Source: JBAYJY01 sp041664945 (GTDB taxonomy: Bacteria; UBP15; UBA6099). Taken from it: a stretch of 32,523 nt of DNA. The stretch covers positions 1 through 32,523 of the forward strand of contig JBAYJY010000035.1 in NCBI GenBank assembly GCA_041664945.1. The letters are read 5' to 3'. Below the pieces are notes generated by a model. That model saw only the letters and a list, made by a program, of their open reading frames with translations. It did no database searches and was not told the DNA's origin. Every line of letters begins with the position of its first letter. Within the stretch, counting starts at the first letter, position 1. Below, in pieces: positions 8,606 to 16,183 of the stretch. The position numbers were made by a program, and so were the translations under genes.

Positions 8606-10045
8606 TCAACCGGCCTTCGAAATTGAATTGAAATATGCTTTCAGAATGAACTCCGTCAGATCTGACGGGAGCGATTCGAGAATCTTATTGATCGGCTCCA
8701 TTCTTTCGGGTTGCGTTTCTTCGGTCATGCCCACCATGTCGAGCATGGCGGTCAACGTCTGATCGTCGAGTTCCATGCCCTGAACCATTGCGGCGAAATC
8801 GGGGCCTGCCGGCTCCGGCGCTTCTTTTCTAAGCGACTCGACGGTTTCCTTCAGGTCATCCAGCATCTTTGCGGCCATCGGAACATTCATATAACTCATG
8901 GAGATATGAATGTTGGATTTTGAATTCCCTCTCGCGAACTGGGGTTGAATATACCAGCCGCCGCGTATTTTCATCTCGTCCGCAATCTTATAAACATTAA
9001 AGCTATCGGTTGTCGAATGAAATGAGAACATGCACATGTTCGGTTTCCCGTTTATTTTCAGGCCGTCTATTCCGTTTATTCCGTCAATCAGAAGTTTCGT
9101 CGCCGTCATGACCTCGCTGACAACTTTTTTGTATCCCTCGATGCCCATATAGTGAAACATCGCCCACGCAGCCGCGACCGGCCCTCCGGTTTTGCTGCTG
9201 CTCGCGGTCGGGTTCACGACCGTGTAGCCCGGCCACTGCGCGCACGCAAATATCTGATATCGACGCACGTTTTTGCTTTTGTACAGAATCATCGACGCGT
9301 TTTTAGCAGAGTATCCGTATTTGTGAAGATCGACGGATAGCGACGTTACGCCCGGAACCGAGAGGTCGAAATTCGGAACTTCCATGCCGAGCAGTCTCTG
9401 GAATGAAAGATGGATTCCGCCGACGCAGCCATCCACGTGGCAAAGCAGGTTCTTTTCCTGCGCGAGTTTGGCGATGTCTTCGATCGGATCAATGACGCCG
9501 TGCGCGTAACTCGGCGCCGAGCCTACGAGAAGAATCGTGTTCTCGTTGATCGCCGCCCGCATCGCGTCAACGTCGGCGACAAATGTTTCGTCTTTCACCG
9601 GAATCGTAACCACTTTAACGCCGAGATACTGCGCAGCTTTATAGAATGCAGCGTGAGCCGTGAAAGGAACGATCATTTCCGGTTCCTTGATTTCCGGCCT
9701 AAGCTCTCTCGCCCTGTTTCTCGCGGACAGAACGGCCATCATGATGCTCTCTGTTCCGCCGGAAGTGAAATTGCCGACAACATTCGAGTCACCGCGTAGC
9801 AAATCAGCCATCATGCCGACAAGCTCGTTCTCCATTCTCAATATGCTCGGATACGAAAGCGGATCGAGCGCATTTTCCGTAAGATATTTCGTATACGCTT
9901 CATTCAATACTTCCCGCGCGGCTTCGCCGGGATCGTATATGTAACCAAACACTTTCCCGGTCCGCCAGTCGAGGTCGCCCCCTTTGTACGAATCGAGAAC
10001 CTTCATGATCTCATCCTTCTTCATCCCTTTTTCCGGAAATTTCAT
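8606..10045 (-). CDS. Sphingosine-1-phosphate lyase-like PLP enzyme (group II decarboxylase fold)
   Basis: This 479-residue cytoplasmic protein has no signal peptide. It carries the fold-type I PLP core of the group II decarboxylase/S1P-lyase superfamily. NFTSGGTESIMMAVLSAR holds the phosphate, VDGCVGG carries the cofactor-nitrogen Asp, and Lys242 in SVDLHKYGYSAKNAS forms the Schiff base. The HKYGY-(A/S)-x-K-(N/G) context, plus FTSGGTES and the absence of a long N-terminal decarboxylase arm, matches eukaryotic and bacterial S1P lyases better than glutamate decarboxylases. S1P lyase splits phosphorylated sphingoid bases into phosphoethanolamine and a fatty aldehyde. A C-terminal tail from about residue 415 is rich in Asp, Glu and Met. 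The gene lies between the MFS transporter and the GH20 gene in one operon. A decarboxylase acting on another amino acid remains possible. Confidence 0.8.
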   Translation of the reverse strand: MKFPEKGMKKDEIMKVLDSYKGGDLDWRTGKVFGYIYDPGEAAREVLNEAYTKYLTENALDPLSYPSILRMENELVGMMADLLRGDSNVVGNFTSGGTESIMMAVLSARNRARELRPEIKEPEMIVPFTAHAAFYKAAQYLGVKVVTIPVKDETFVADVDAMRAAINENTILLVGSAPSYAHGVIDPIEDIAKLAQEKNLLCHVDGCVGGIHLSFQRLLGMEVPNFDLSVPGVTSLSVDLHKYGYSAKNASMILYKSKNVRRYQIFACAQWPGYTVVNPTASSSKTGGPVAAAWAMFHYMGIEGYKKVVSEVMTATKLLIDGINGIDGLKINGKPNMCMFSFHSTTDSFNVYKIADEMKIRGGWYIQPQFARGNSKSNIHISMSYMNVPMAAKMLDDLKETVESLRKEAPEPAGPDFAAMVQGMELDDQTLTAMLDMVGMTEETQPERMEPINKILESLPSDLTEFILKAYFNSISKAG

Positions 10046-10098
10046 AACCTTGCCCTCCCCCTTAAATTTTTGTTCTTTGATATTGTATTACAAAATCC

Positions 10099-11382
10099 TC
10101 AATATTTAAGATTTCTTGAAACAATATACATAACCGCGCCGCCCAAAAACGCCAATGCGACCAGCGAGAATAGCGCTGCAGCGAAGCTGCCTGTGAGCGC
10201 GAGCGCGCCTCCGATTATGCCGGGCCCCAGCGCTCCGCCGAATATCACAGCGACTCCCGTATAGAATCCGATCCCAGCGCCGGTCTGGCTTTTAGGGACA
10301 ATATATTGGAGAAAAGAAAACTCATGAGGCGACCAACTCGATTTTATGAATACCGTCAAAGCTAAAAACGCGACGGCCATTCCGGCGGACCGTGACATGG
10401 CGGCTAATGCAAGAGCTATGCCGGCCCCGAAGAATCCCGCCGTGGTCATGACCGCGCGTTTATTCGTCTTATCTCCGATATATCCCCATATCATGATTCC
10501 GATGATTGAAAAAACGTATGGCACGGATGTTCCAAACGATAAACCCGAAGCTTCAAGCCCTCTTCCCTTCGCGAGGTAAATCGGGAACCAGCTCATAAGA
10601 CCGAAATCGAGTGAATCGCTCAGTATGCCGGCAATTATCATCAGCCGGTAAGTTTTCACCTTCAACAATTTCTTCATGCCGACCTTCATGCTGTCGGCGT
10701 CGCCGTCTTCTATCTCCATGCCGTCATTAATGCTGGATAACTCCGACGGAGATATCTTTGCGTGTTCCCCGGGAGAATTTCTTATGTAAAATATAATCGG
10801 GATCAGCGCGATCACGCATCCCGCGCCTCCGGTGATAAGGAACATCGCTCGCCAACCCCATGAGGCGATCATCGGAATGAGAATGAACGGCAATATCACC
10901 ATCGGAAGGAAAGCCGCCGCGCCCCATATTCCGTTCGCGCGCGATCTTTCATGCAGCGGAAACCAGTTCTTGGTAAGCACATTCATCATCGGGTAGATAA
11001 TCCCCTGCCCGATTCCATTGAGAACGCGAAGCAAAACCAGAGCCGCGAAAAACATTCCCAACGGCGCGCATAACGCCGTCAGCGCGGAAAAAACCACAAC
11101 AGAAATGACAAGGCTTTTTCGCGGACCAAGCCTTTCCGCGAGCGGGCTGAGGGAAATGCAGGCCAACCCGTAGGCGACATAAAAAATGCTCATCAGAAAG
11201 CCGCCGTTACGGCCGATTTCCTTAAGAGTCCATCCGTAATCAAGCCCTATGCTGTTTATCGCGAATGATATATTCAGGCGCGAGACGTATGCGACGAATA
11301 TCGGAAACATCATGGCGACGGGAAGCGACCACCTCAAAGAGCCTCCGTTGCCTTTCGATGCTTTGCCGTCTGCGTGCGCCAT
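10099..11382 (-). CDS. MFS transporter, anion:cation symporter (ACS)-like
   Basis: This 427-residue permease has about 12 membrane helices in two halves around a charged central loop (about residues 195-225, GMEIEDGDADS). The first helix ends YVSRLNISFAINSIG, as in hexuronate, glucarate and sialate-type ACS carriers. Loop motif A appears as AERLGPRKS in the N-half and GDKTNKR in the C-half, and RVLNGIGQGIIYPMMNVLTKNWFP lies in helix 4-5. It probably brings in a sugar acid or sugar released by the neighbouring glycosidases; the substrate is inferred from context only. A GTG at 11400 is also in frame. I prefer the ATG at 11382, although neither has a clear Shine-Dalgarno. It lies 45 nt after the fucosidase stop and 53 nt before the PLP gene. 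Confidence 0.87.
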   Translation of the reverse strand: MAHADGKASKGNGGSLRWSLPVAMMFPIFVAYVSRLNISFAINSIGLDYGWTLKEIGRNGGFLMSIFYVAYGLACISLSPLAERLGPRKSLVISVVVFSALTALCAPLGMFFAALVLLRVLNGIGQGIIYPMMNVLTKNWFPLHERSRANGIWGAAAFLPMVILPFILIPMIASWGWRAMFLITGGAGCVIALIPIIFYIRNSPGEHAKISPSELSSINDGMEIEDGDADSMKVGMKKLLKVKTYRLMIIAGILSDSLDFGLMSWFPIYLAKGRGLEASGLSFGTSVPYVFSIIGIMIWGYIGDKTNKRAVMTTAGFFGAGIALALAAMSRSAGMAVAFLALTVFIKSSWSPHEFSFLQYIVPKSQTGAGIGFYTGVAVIFGGALGPGIIGGALALTGSFAAALFSLVALAFLGGAVMYIVSRNLKY

Positions 11383-11427
11383 GACCCGGAATTGTACCAC
11401 ATACAGCTGCTGTGTATGGAAATGGAT

Positions 11428-12930
11428 TTACTTTTTGGAAACGAACAAACCAAACTCCGATATTGTAGGCCTTATTCTGGACTTCGTGATTCGCAATCTG
11501 ACTTTCCTCGCAGTCACTGGATTGAAACGGAGCAACTTTTTGTAACCGATAGTCGTTGCGCCGGCGATCTGCTTCCAGTCCGAGCCGTCCAAAGCGTCTA
11601 TGTAAAACTCCTCCACCCTCTGGCCGTCCTTGATATATTCCTGCAGCATCGCCACATCAAACGTCTTCGGAGCGCCGAGGTCGTACTCAATGTCGGCTGC
11701 GGCGACGCCGTCGTCCGTCGTCCAGTATGTTCCAGTATCACCATCTGTTGTTTTAGCCGCCGAATCGACTAAATCGCACGAACAGCTCGATGACGATTTT
11801 GCAGCGGAGCCAAGCGCGAGATTGGTTTTGAATGTTTCTTTAATAACCTTTCCAAGCTGCTTGAGAACTTTAACGTCGGCGGCATTGAACAACCCGCGGT
11901 TATCCGGCGGCACGTTTAAAAGCAACTGCGCATTTCCGCCGACTGAATCGTAATAAATGTCCAAAAGATGATCCAATGATTTCACGGCGAAGTCATCGAA
12001 TTTGTGATAGAACCAGCCCGTCCTAATAGAAACATCGACTTCGGCCGGATACCACTTGATCGTTTTGCCCGCTTTCGCGGCTTCGAGCAATTTCTCGCGG
12101 CTGCCGATGTCCTGCGCCAGCGCGTCGAAGCCGTCAGGAACGACGCTCCACTCGCTCTCCCGCCCTTTTCCGGCCTCGTTGCCTACCCATCTGACATCCG
12201 GACCGTATATCGCAATCGTCGCGTTCGGCGCCAGCGTCCTGACCAACTTGAACATACTGTCAAAATCATACTTCAGCGATTTGCATCTCGGATCGAGATC
12301 GACTCCGCACGCGCCGTCCATCCATACCTCGGATATCTCGCCGTAATTCGTCAGCAACTCGTGAAGCTGATTCAAGTAATACGTGTTATATTCAGGAGTT
12401 CCGAATGTTTTCTCGTGCCGGTCCCACGGAGAAAGATATACGCCGAACTTCATTCCGGCCTCGCGCGCCGCGTCGGCAACTTCCCTGACAACGTCGCCCT
12501 TGCCGTCTTTCCAAGCGCTGTTTTTCACCGAGTGTTCCGTGTACTTGCTCGGCCACAGGCAAAACCCGTCGTGGTGTTTCGCGGTGAGAATTACAAGCCC
12601 GACACCTGCATCTTTCAGCGCGCCGACCCACTGACGCGCGTCCAGTTTCGTCGGATTGAATATTTTCTCGTCTTCCGCGCCGTCTCCCCATTCCTTGTTC
12701 GTAAAAGTGTTCACGCCGAAATGAAGAAATGCGGCAAACTCAATTTTCTGCCATTCAAGCTGTCTCGCCGACGGCGTCACCTGAACGGCTTTCATCACAA
12801 TTTCGTCCATCGTGTCCGCCGGTTCAAGCTTGATCGATTCAACGGCATACGTTGGGCCGGATAGAGAAAAAATAATGATGAAGCCAACAAGCAATCCAAA
12901 TATAACCGCCTTGAACCGATAGAGATTCAT
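11428..12930 (-). CDS. GH29 alpha-L-fucosidase with C-terminal F5/8-type (CBM32-like) domain
   Basis: This 500-residue secreted enzyme removes terminal alpha-L-fucose. The signal peptide covers about residues 1-29 (AVIFGLLVGFIIIFSLSGPTYA). The GH29 barrel (about 55-350) has the family motifs FLHFGVNTFTNKEWG, ILTAKHHDGFCLWPS and KFGVYLSPWD. The nucleophile is Asp205 in EVWMDGACG. The overall motif set resembles the GH29-B group, which prefers alpha-1,3/1,4-linked branched fucose, but that assignment needs a tree. Residues about 370-500 form a galactose-binding-like F5/8 type C domain (NLALGSAAKSSS, TYWTTDDG, IEYDLGAPKTFD, VRLRITKSRIRPTISEFGLF). An in-frame TTG exists two codons upstream, but the AGGAG at 12942-12938 is placed 7 nt from the ATG. 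It is the second gene of the minus-strand operon. Confidence 0.93.
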   Translation of the reverse strand: MNLYRFKAVIFGLLVGFIIIFSLSGPTYAVESIKLEPADTMDEIVMKAVQVTPSARQLEWQKIEFAAFLHFGVNTFTNKEWGDGAEDEKIFNPTKLDARQWVGALKDAGVGLVILTAKHHDGFCLWPSKYTEHSVKNSAWKDGKGDVVREVADAAREAGMKFGVYLSPWDRHEKTFGTPEYNTYYLNQLHELLTNYGEISEVWMDGACGVDLDPRCKSLKYDFDSMFKLVRTLAPNATIAIYGPDVRWVGNEAGKGRESEWSVVPDGFDALAQDIGSREKLLEAAKAGKTIKWYPAEVDVSIRTGWFYHKFDDFAVKSLDHLLDIYYDSVGGNAQLLLNVPPDNRGLFNAADVKVLKQLGKVIKETFKTNLALGSAAKSSSSCSCDLVDSAAKTTDGDTGTYWTTDDGVAAADIEYDLGAPKTFDVAMLQEYIKDGQRVEEFYIDALDGSDWKQIAGATTIGYKKLLRFNPVTARKVRLRITKSRIRPTISEFGLFVSKK

Positions 12931-12937
12931 TCTCAAA

Positions 12938-12942
12938 CTCCT
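12938..12942 (-). promoter_or_regulatory. Ribosome-binding site that decides the fucosidase start
   Basis: AGGAG on the minus strand lies 7 nt before the ATG at 12930 and only 1 nt before the alternative TTG at 12936. The spacing selects the ATG. Confidence 0.6.
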
Positions 12943-12951
12943 GAATCACAG

Positions 12952-12964
12952 CTATTCCGAATAG
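12952..12964. promoter_or_regulatory. 13-bp palindrome before the fucosidase gene
   Basis: CTATTC-C-GAATAG is a perfect inverted repeat with a one-base centre. It lies in the 53-bp gap between the zinc-ribbon gene and the fucosidase gene, about 21 nt before the fucosidase ATG. It could be an operator or a small mRNA hairpin. The overlapping minus-strand 11-mer TTACTATTCGG recurs upstream of the carboxylesterase. Confidence 0.27.
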
Positions 12965-12983
12965 TAATAACGCGCCCGTATGA

Positions 12984-13187
12984 CTATTTCGCCGGGGCCG
13001 GTTCGTGCGCCTTGCGCCCATAGACCTTTTCGTATGCCTTGCAGTACGGACACATACCGCCCTCGATTGTCTTTACGAACCAGAAGGCGAAACCCTTCTG
13101 TTTTACCCGCGCCTTAGTGCATACCGGACATTCCATGCACTTTTTCGCCATTTCCCTGTCTTTTTCCGTAATCTCGCTCTTCTCCAT
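12984..13187 (-). CDS. Small zinc-ribbon-like protein of unknown function
   Basis: I do not recognise a family for this 67-residue protein. It has five cysteines, C17-x2-C20-x2-C23 and C46-x2-C49 (MECPVC and GMCPYC), arranged like a single zinc ribbon with 22 residues between the knuckles. The rest is lysine-rich, with a short hydrophobic FAFWFVKTI stretch between them and an alanine/proline tail. It is likely cytoplasmic. The ATG is preceded by GGGGGA at a 6-nt distance, like other starts in this window, and by a TATAAT-bearing promoter. It is the first gene of the fucosidase-to-alpha-galactosidase run, 53 nt ahead of the fucosidase. A regulatory or metal-handling role is possible but not shown. 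Confidence 0.65.
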   Translation of the reverse strand: MEKSEITEKDREMAKKCMECPVCTKARVKQKGFAFWFVKTIEGGMCPYCKAYEKVYGRKAHEPAPAK

Positions 13188-13243
13188 GATTCTTCCCCCT
13201 TTGTAAATTCCGGCGCCGTCCGACGCCTTTTCCTCAACTGGTA

Positions 13244-13272
13244 ATTATATGTCTTTTTCATTATTTTGTAAC
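13244..13272 (-). promoter_or_regulatory. Predicted promoter for the zinc-ribbon/fucosidase operon
   Basis: The minus strand has a perfect TATAAT (13249-13244) with a 4-of-6 -35, GTTACA (13272-13267), 17 nt upstream. It would start transcription near 13237, about 50 nt before the zinc-ribbon ATG. It faces away from the carboxylesterase promoter in a shared 163-bp spacer. Confidence 0.45.
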
Positions 13273-13306
13273 TTCGTCGTTTCATATATCACACAGTCGC
13301 GGCGGC

Positions 13307-13315
13307 TGTTATAAT
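13307..13315 (+). promoter_or_regulatory. Extended -10 promoter for the carboxylesterase gene
   Basis: TGT-TATAAT is a perfect extended -10 element (TGn followed by TATAAT at 13310-13315). No convincing -35 lies 16-18 nt upstream, as is common for extended -10 promoters. The leader would be about 28 nt, including GGAGG before the ATG. Confidence 0.45.
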
Positions 13316-13350
13316 TAGTTGCTGTTACTATTCGGTTCGGAGGGCGCTGA

Positions 13351-15003
13351 ATGAACAAGAATATGACGCGTGCAATTACGGCTGCGGCCTTGTCTGTTTT
13401 GATATTCATTTCGGTCGCGTCGCGTGTGACTTTCGCCGATACGGGCGACTGCGCGGAGATCGCGACGGCGCAGGGAAATGTAACCGGAGTCGCGGATTCA
13501 AAAGCGGGAGTCTGCTCGTATAAGGGAATTCCGTTTGCGGCCCCGCCGGTCGGAAAGCTGCGCTGGGCAACGCCTAAGGAACCTGCGCCGCGCGATAAAA
13601 CGCTGGTCGCCGACAAATACGGCAACGTCTGCGTTCAAGCTCCGTTTTCTCTTCTCGGCTCTTCAGATTCAAAAGGCAAATACGAAGGCGACGAGGATTG
13701 TCTTTATCTAAACGTCTGGCATCCGGCCGGCGCGCCGAAAGGATCGCTTCCGGTGATGGTGTTCATCCACGGCGGCTCGAACTTAACAGGCGCGGGAAGC
13801 TGGGAACTGTATGACGGGACGCGCATGGCGTCGCTTGGGAAAGTCGTTCTCGTCACAATTAACTATCGACTCGGCCCGTTCGGAATGATGGCGCACCCCG
13901 CGCTTCGCGACGCCGCCGGGATAGAAGGAAATTATTTTTCCTACGACCAGCTCGCGGCGCTGAAGTGGGTAAAGAGCAACATTGCGAACTTCGCCGGCGA
14001 CCCGGAAAACGTGACGCTGTTCGGCGAATCAGCCGGCGGAATGAACATAGCCGCGTTTTTGCTTTCGCCTATCGCCCGCGGCCTGTTTCAAAAAGCGATC
14101 ATAGAGAGCGGACCTCCGATCTTTCTCGGCGCGCCGCTCAAACCGAACGAAACCGCCGCGCTCGACGCCGCCGCTAAACTCGGCTGCCAGGAACCGGCCT
14201 CCGCCGCCGACTGTCTCCGCAAAGCCGATTCCGCTTCTGTCATGAAAGCGTTCGCGCAAGCCATGACCCCACGCGGCGGCGTTGTCGAGGTTTACGACCT
14301 TAACCCGGTCATGGACGATGTTGTTGTTTTTAAGAACCCATATAAGATGTTCGCAGAAGGCAATTACAACAAAGATGTCCGGTTGATTATCGGCACAAAC
14401 AGAGACGAAGCGGGTTTTTATGCGATGAGCAAAACTTTAAATAATAAAAACGATTTTGAAAAAGCGCTTGTCGATGACACGGGATATGCGAAATCCGGGC
14501 TCGGCCTCGATCTCGACCTGAACGCGCTGAGAACGCGCTATCCGTTCGAATCCTATAAAAACGCTAAGAAGGCTTACATTGATATCTTCACGGATATGAT
14601 ATACGGCTGCCCGGCAATCGTTCAGGTGTGGCAACTCGCCGGCAATAATACTCCGGTGTACCAGTATCTGTTTTCGAAAAGTCCGGACGAGAAAGGGTTG
14701 CTCGGCGACATCGGTGTGTTCCACTCCGCCGAACTCCCTTTCGTATTCGGCAACTTCTCTTCTTTCGGAATCAGTTTCTCATCGCCTAAGAACATAAAGC
14801 TTTCCAAGTCCGTCATCTCGCTATGGACATCGTTCGCGCGCGACGGCGTTCCGAAAGCTGAAGGCTTCCCGGAATGGCCGCTGCACACAAAAGATAATCC
14901 GGCCTATCTGAAAATCGACTTGAATCCGGCCATTCAATCCGAACTCAAAAAAGACGCCTGCTCATTTTTTGACGCCGCTTATAGGAAAACTTATAGCGAT
15001 TGA
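13351..15003 (+). CDS. Secreted type-B carboxylesterase
   Basis: This 550-residue alpha/beta-hydrolase of the carboxylesterase type B family cleaves esters of unknown type. The signal peptide is residues 1 to about 29 (ITAAALSVLIFISVASRVTFA). Family motifs follow in order: YKGIPFAAPPVGKLRW, EDCLYLNVW, MVFIHGGSNLTG for the oxyanion hole, VLVTINYRLGPFGM, and GNYFSYDQLAALKWVKSNIANFAGDP. The nucleophile is Ser227 in LFGESAGG. The likely triad partners are Glu353 in GTNRDEAGF and His458 in GVFHSAELPFVFG. In a glycan-degrading setting it may remove acetyl or feruloyl groups, but that is inference. GGAGG precedes the ATG by about 8 nt. It is a single gene, divergent from the zinc-ribbon operon and convergent with the VTT-domain gene 17 nt away. 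Confidence 0.92.
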   Translation: MNKNMTRAITAAALSVLIFISVASRVTFADTGDCAEIATAQGNVTGVADSKAGVCSYKGIPFAAPPVGKLRWATPKEPAPRDKTLVADKYGNVCVQAPFSLLGSSDSKGKYEGDEDCLYLNVWHPAGAPKGSLPVMVFIHGGSNLTGAGSWELYDGTRMASLGKVVLVTINYRLGPFGMMAHPALRDAAGIEGNYFSYDQLAALKWVKSNIANFAGDPENVTLFGESAGGMNIAAFLLSPIARGLFQKAIIESGPPIFLGAPLKPNETAALDAAAKLGCQEPASAADCLRKADSASVMKAFAQAMTPRGGVVEVYDLNPVMDDVVVFKNPYKMFAEGNYNKDVRLIIGTNRDEAGFYAMSKTLNNKNDFEKALVDDTGYAKSGLGLDLDLNALRTRYPFESYKNAKKAYIDIFTDMIYGCPAIVQVWQLAGNNTPVYQYLFSKSPDEKGLLGDIGVFHSAELPFVFGNFSSFGISFSSPKNIKLSKSVISLWTSFARDGVPKAEGFPEWPLHTKDNPAYLKIDLNPAIQSELKKDACSFFDAAYRKTYSD

Positions 15004-15020
15004 TTTTGTATTCGGCCAGT

Positions 15021-15518
15021 TCAGGCGAACCATTTATACGCAAGATCGATTGCAAAACGTCCAAGTATGAGAACGATGTAGTATCTGACAATTTTTCCGG
15101 CGAGCGAGATGTAAAAGTATCGTTGGAAGTTTAATTTGATCATTCCGGACGCAATCGCTGTCAGCGACACCGGCGGAATGCTCGACACAGCGGACACAAA
15201 AACCACCGCATCCCTTGCGGCGCCGAAGCGTTTGAAATCAAAACTCTCAAGTTTCTTTTTGAATTTTTCGTTCAAGCGCAATGTGCCTGATCCCATCAGA
15301 TAGTACAGACTGCTGCCTCCGTTGCTGCCCAACGCCGCAACAACCGGCAGAAGCCACGGAAAGCTCGTCGCGTATTTCGCGATGTTCAATTCCATTCCGA
15401 ATAAATGCATTGGGACTTTGTCCATGTTCCCAAGCACAAGAATCATTACTTCAGACGGCAGAAAAATGATTATGCTCGATATGAAAGCGAAAATCGGAGC
15501 GAGTATGTATGCTATCAT
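15021..15518 (-). CDS. Small VTT/DedA-like (YqaA-type) membrane protein
   Basis: This 165-residue protein has about four hydrophobic segments and the SNARE-associated/VTT pattern. LLPVVAALGSNGGSSLYYLMG gives the G-x3-G-x4-Y-x2-G re-entrant motif. FVSAVSSIPPVSLTAIASGMIKLNFQRYFYISLAGKIVRYYIVLILG gives the second half, with Pro-Pro, Gly and Arg at the usual places. DedA/VTT proteins move or scramble lipids or act in envelope maintenance; the specific substrate here is unknown. It is shorter than classical DedA (about 200-220 residues) and close to YqaA-type proteins. The ATG follows GGAAGG by 4 nt. It lies 68 nt downstream of the HIT gene but has its own promoter signal. Confidence 0.75.
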   Translation of the reverse strand: MIAYILAPIFAFISSIIIFLPSEVMILVLGNMDKVPMHLFGMELNIAKYATSFPWLLPVVAALGSNGGSSLYYLMGSGTLRLNEKFKKKLESFDFKRFGAARDAVVFVSAVSSIPPVSLTAIASGMIKLNFQRYFYISLAGKIVRYYIVLILGRFAIDLAYKWFA

Positions 15519-15562
15519 TCAACCTTCCAGCGCCGGACGTTCAACAGTCCGTTAGTCCGCAT

Positions 15563-15590
15563 ATTATAATGAAAAATATAATATTGTCAG
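15563..15590 (-). promoter_or_regulatory. Predicted sigma-70 promoter for the VTT-domain gene
   Basis: CTGACA (15590-15585; 5 of 6) is followed after 16 nt by a perfect TATAAT (15568-15563) on the minus strand. The -35 overlaps the last codons of the HIT gene. Transcription would start near 15556, giving a leader of about 38 nt. Confidence 0.52.
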
Positions 15591-16006
15591 GAATCCGCGT
15601 TCGCTATTTTACTGATGAAATCGGCAATCTCGATTTCGCCGGGCGGATCGCCGACCTCGCCCTTCCAGCCGGCGTCGCTCATTATGTGCCGCCCGATCGG
15701 CGCGTCACCCGGCATTTTCGGCAGAAGATGAACGTGAAAGTGCCTCACCATATCCGCGATTGAAACTATGTAATATTTCTCAGCGCCGACAATCTTTTCA
15801 GCGCGCCGCGCAGTCCGCAGCGCCAACTCAAAAAGATCCGCCGCCTGCTCCGGCTTCATGTCCGTGAATGTCTTCACGTGCTCCTTCGACGCCAGTATGA
15901 TGTGCCCCTTCTTAATCGCATCGTTAGAATAAACCGCGATCGAATGTTCCGTTTCCTCGATAACATATTTCCGGTCCATACCGCAGAATACACATTCGCT
16001 TCCCAT
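15587..16006 (-). CDS. HIT-family nucleotide hydrolase/transferase
   Basis: This 139-residue cytoplasmic protein carries the histidine triad HFHVHLLP, with His89, His91 and His93. His91 would be the nucleophile that attacks the alpha-phosphate of a nucleotide conjugate, as in HinT/Fhit-type enzymes. The N-terminus has CVFCGMD (Cys5, Cys8), the zinc-binding pair seen in many HIT proteins. AVYSNDAIKKGHIILASKEHVKTFTDM forms the usual strand-turn before the active site. The C-terminus is about 20 residues longer than minimal HIT proteins (WKGEVGDPPGEIEIADFISKIANADS). A weak GGAG lies 11 nt before the ATG and a TATAAT is at 16063-16058. It has no evident link to the glycan genes. Confidence 0.9.
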   Translation of the reverse strand: MGSECVFCGMDRKYVIEETEHSIAVYSNDAIKKGHIILASKEHVKTFTDMKPEQAADLFELALRTARRAEKIVGAEKYYIVSIADMVRHFHVHLLPKMPGDAPIGRHIMSDAGWKGEVGDPPGEIEIADFISKIANADS

Positions 16007-16057
16007 TCTTCACACTCCGACGCCGGCTCTTTTGCAACCCTTAGACCGGCTATTTGT

Positions 16058-16063
16058 ATTATA
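16058..16063 (-). promoter_or_regulatory. Predicted -10 element for the HIT gene
   Basis: A perfect TATAAT on the minus strand lies about 52 nt before the HIT ATG. No -35 close to consensus is visible at the right distance, so confidence is limited. Confidence 0.35.
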
Positions 16064-16107
16064 CTCTATCGCAGGATTTCGGAAATGTGAGAAACTAATA
16101 ACGCGGA

Positions 16108-16133
16108 AATATTTCTGAAACAGGTGAAATATT
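16108..16133. promoter_or_regulatory. Inverted repeat upstream of the GH3 gene
   Basis: AATATTTC (16108-16115) and GAAATATT (16126-16133) form perfect 8-bp arms 10 nt apart. Each is flanked by a CGG/CCGG extension that would pair if one base were skipped. It lies 50-75 nt before the GH3 ATG in the HIT/GH3 divergent spacer, where an operator would be expected. Confidence 0.3.
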
Positions 16134-16183
16134 CCGGAAAAGAAATGAAAATAGAAATCTGGAATGAATTTTAAGGAGGCATT

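Noticed and set aside
11383..11400. GTG start for the MFS transporter at 11400
   Set aside because: No ribosome-binding site precedes it. The ATG at 11382 gives a normal N-terminus, although its own ribosome-binding site is weak.
12004..12864. Open frame of 286 codons on the plus strand
   Set aside because: It is antisense to the fucosidase gene and its residue make-up is a shadow of that gene's codon use.
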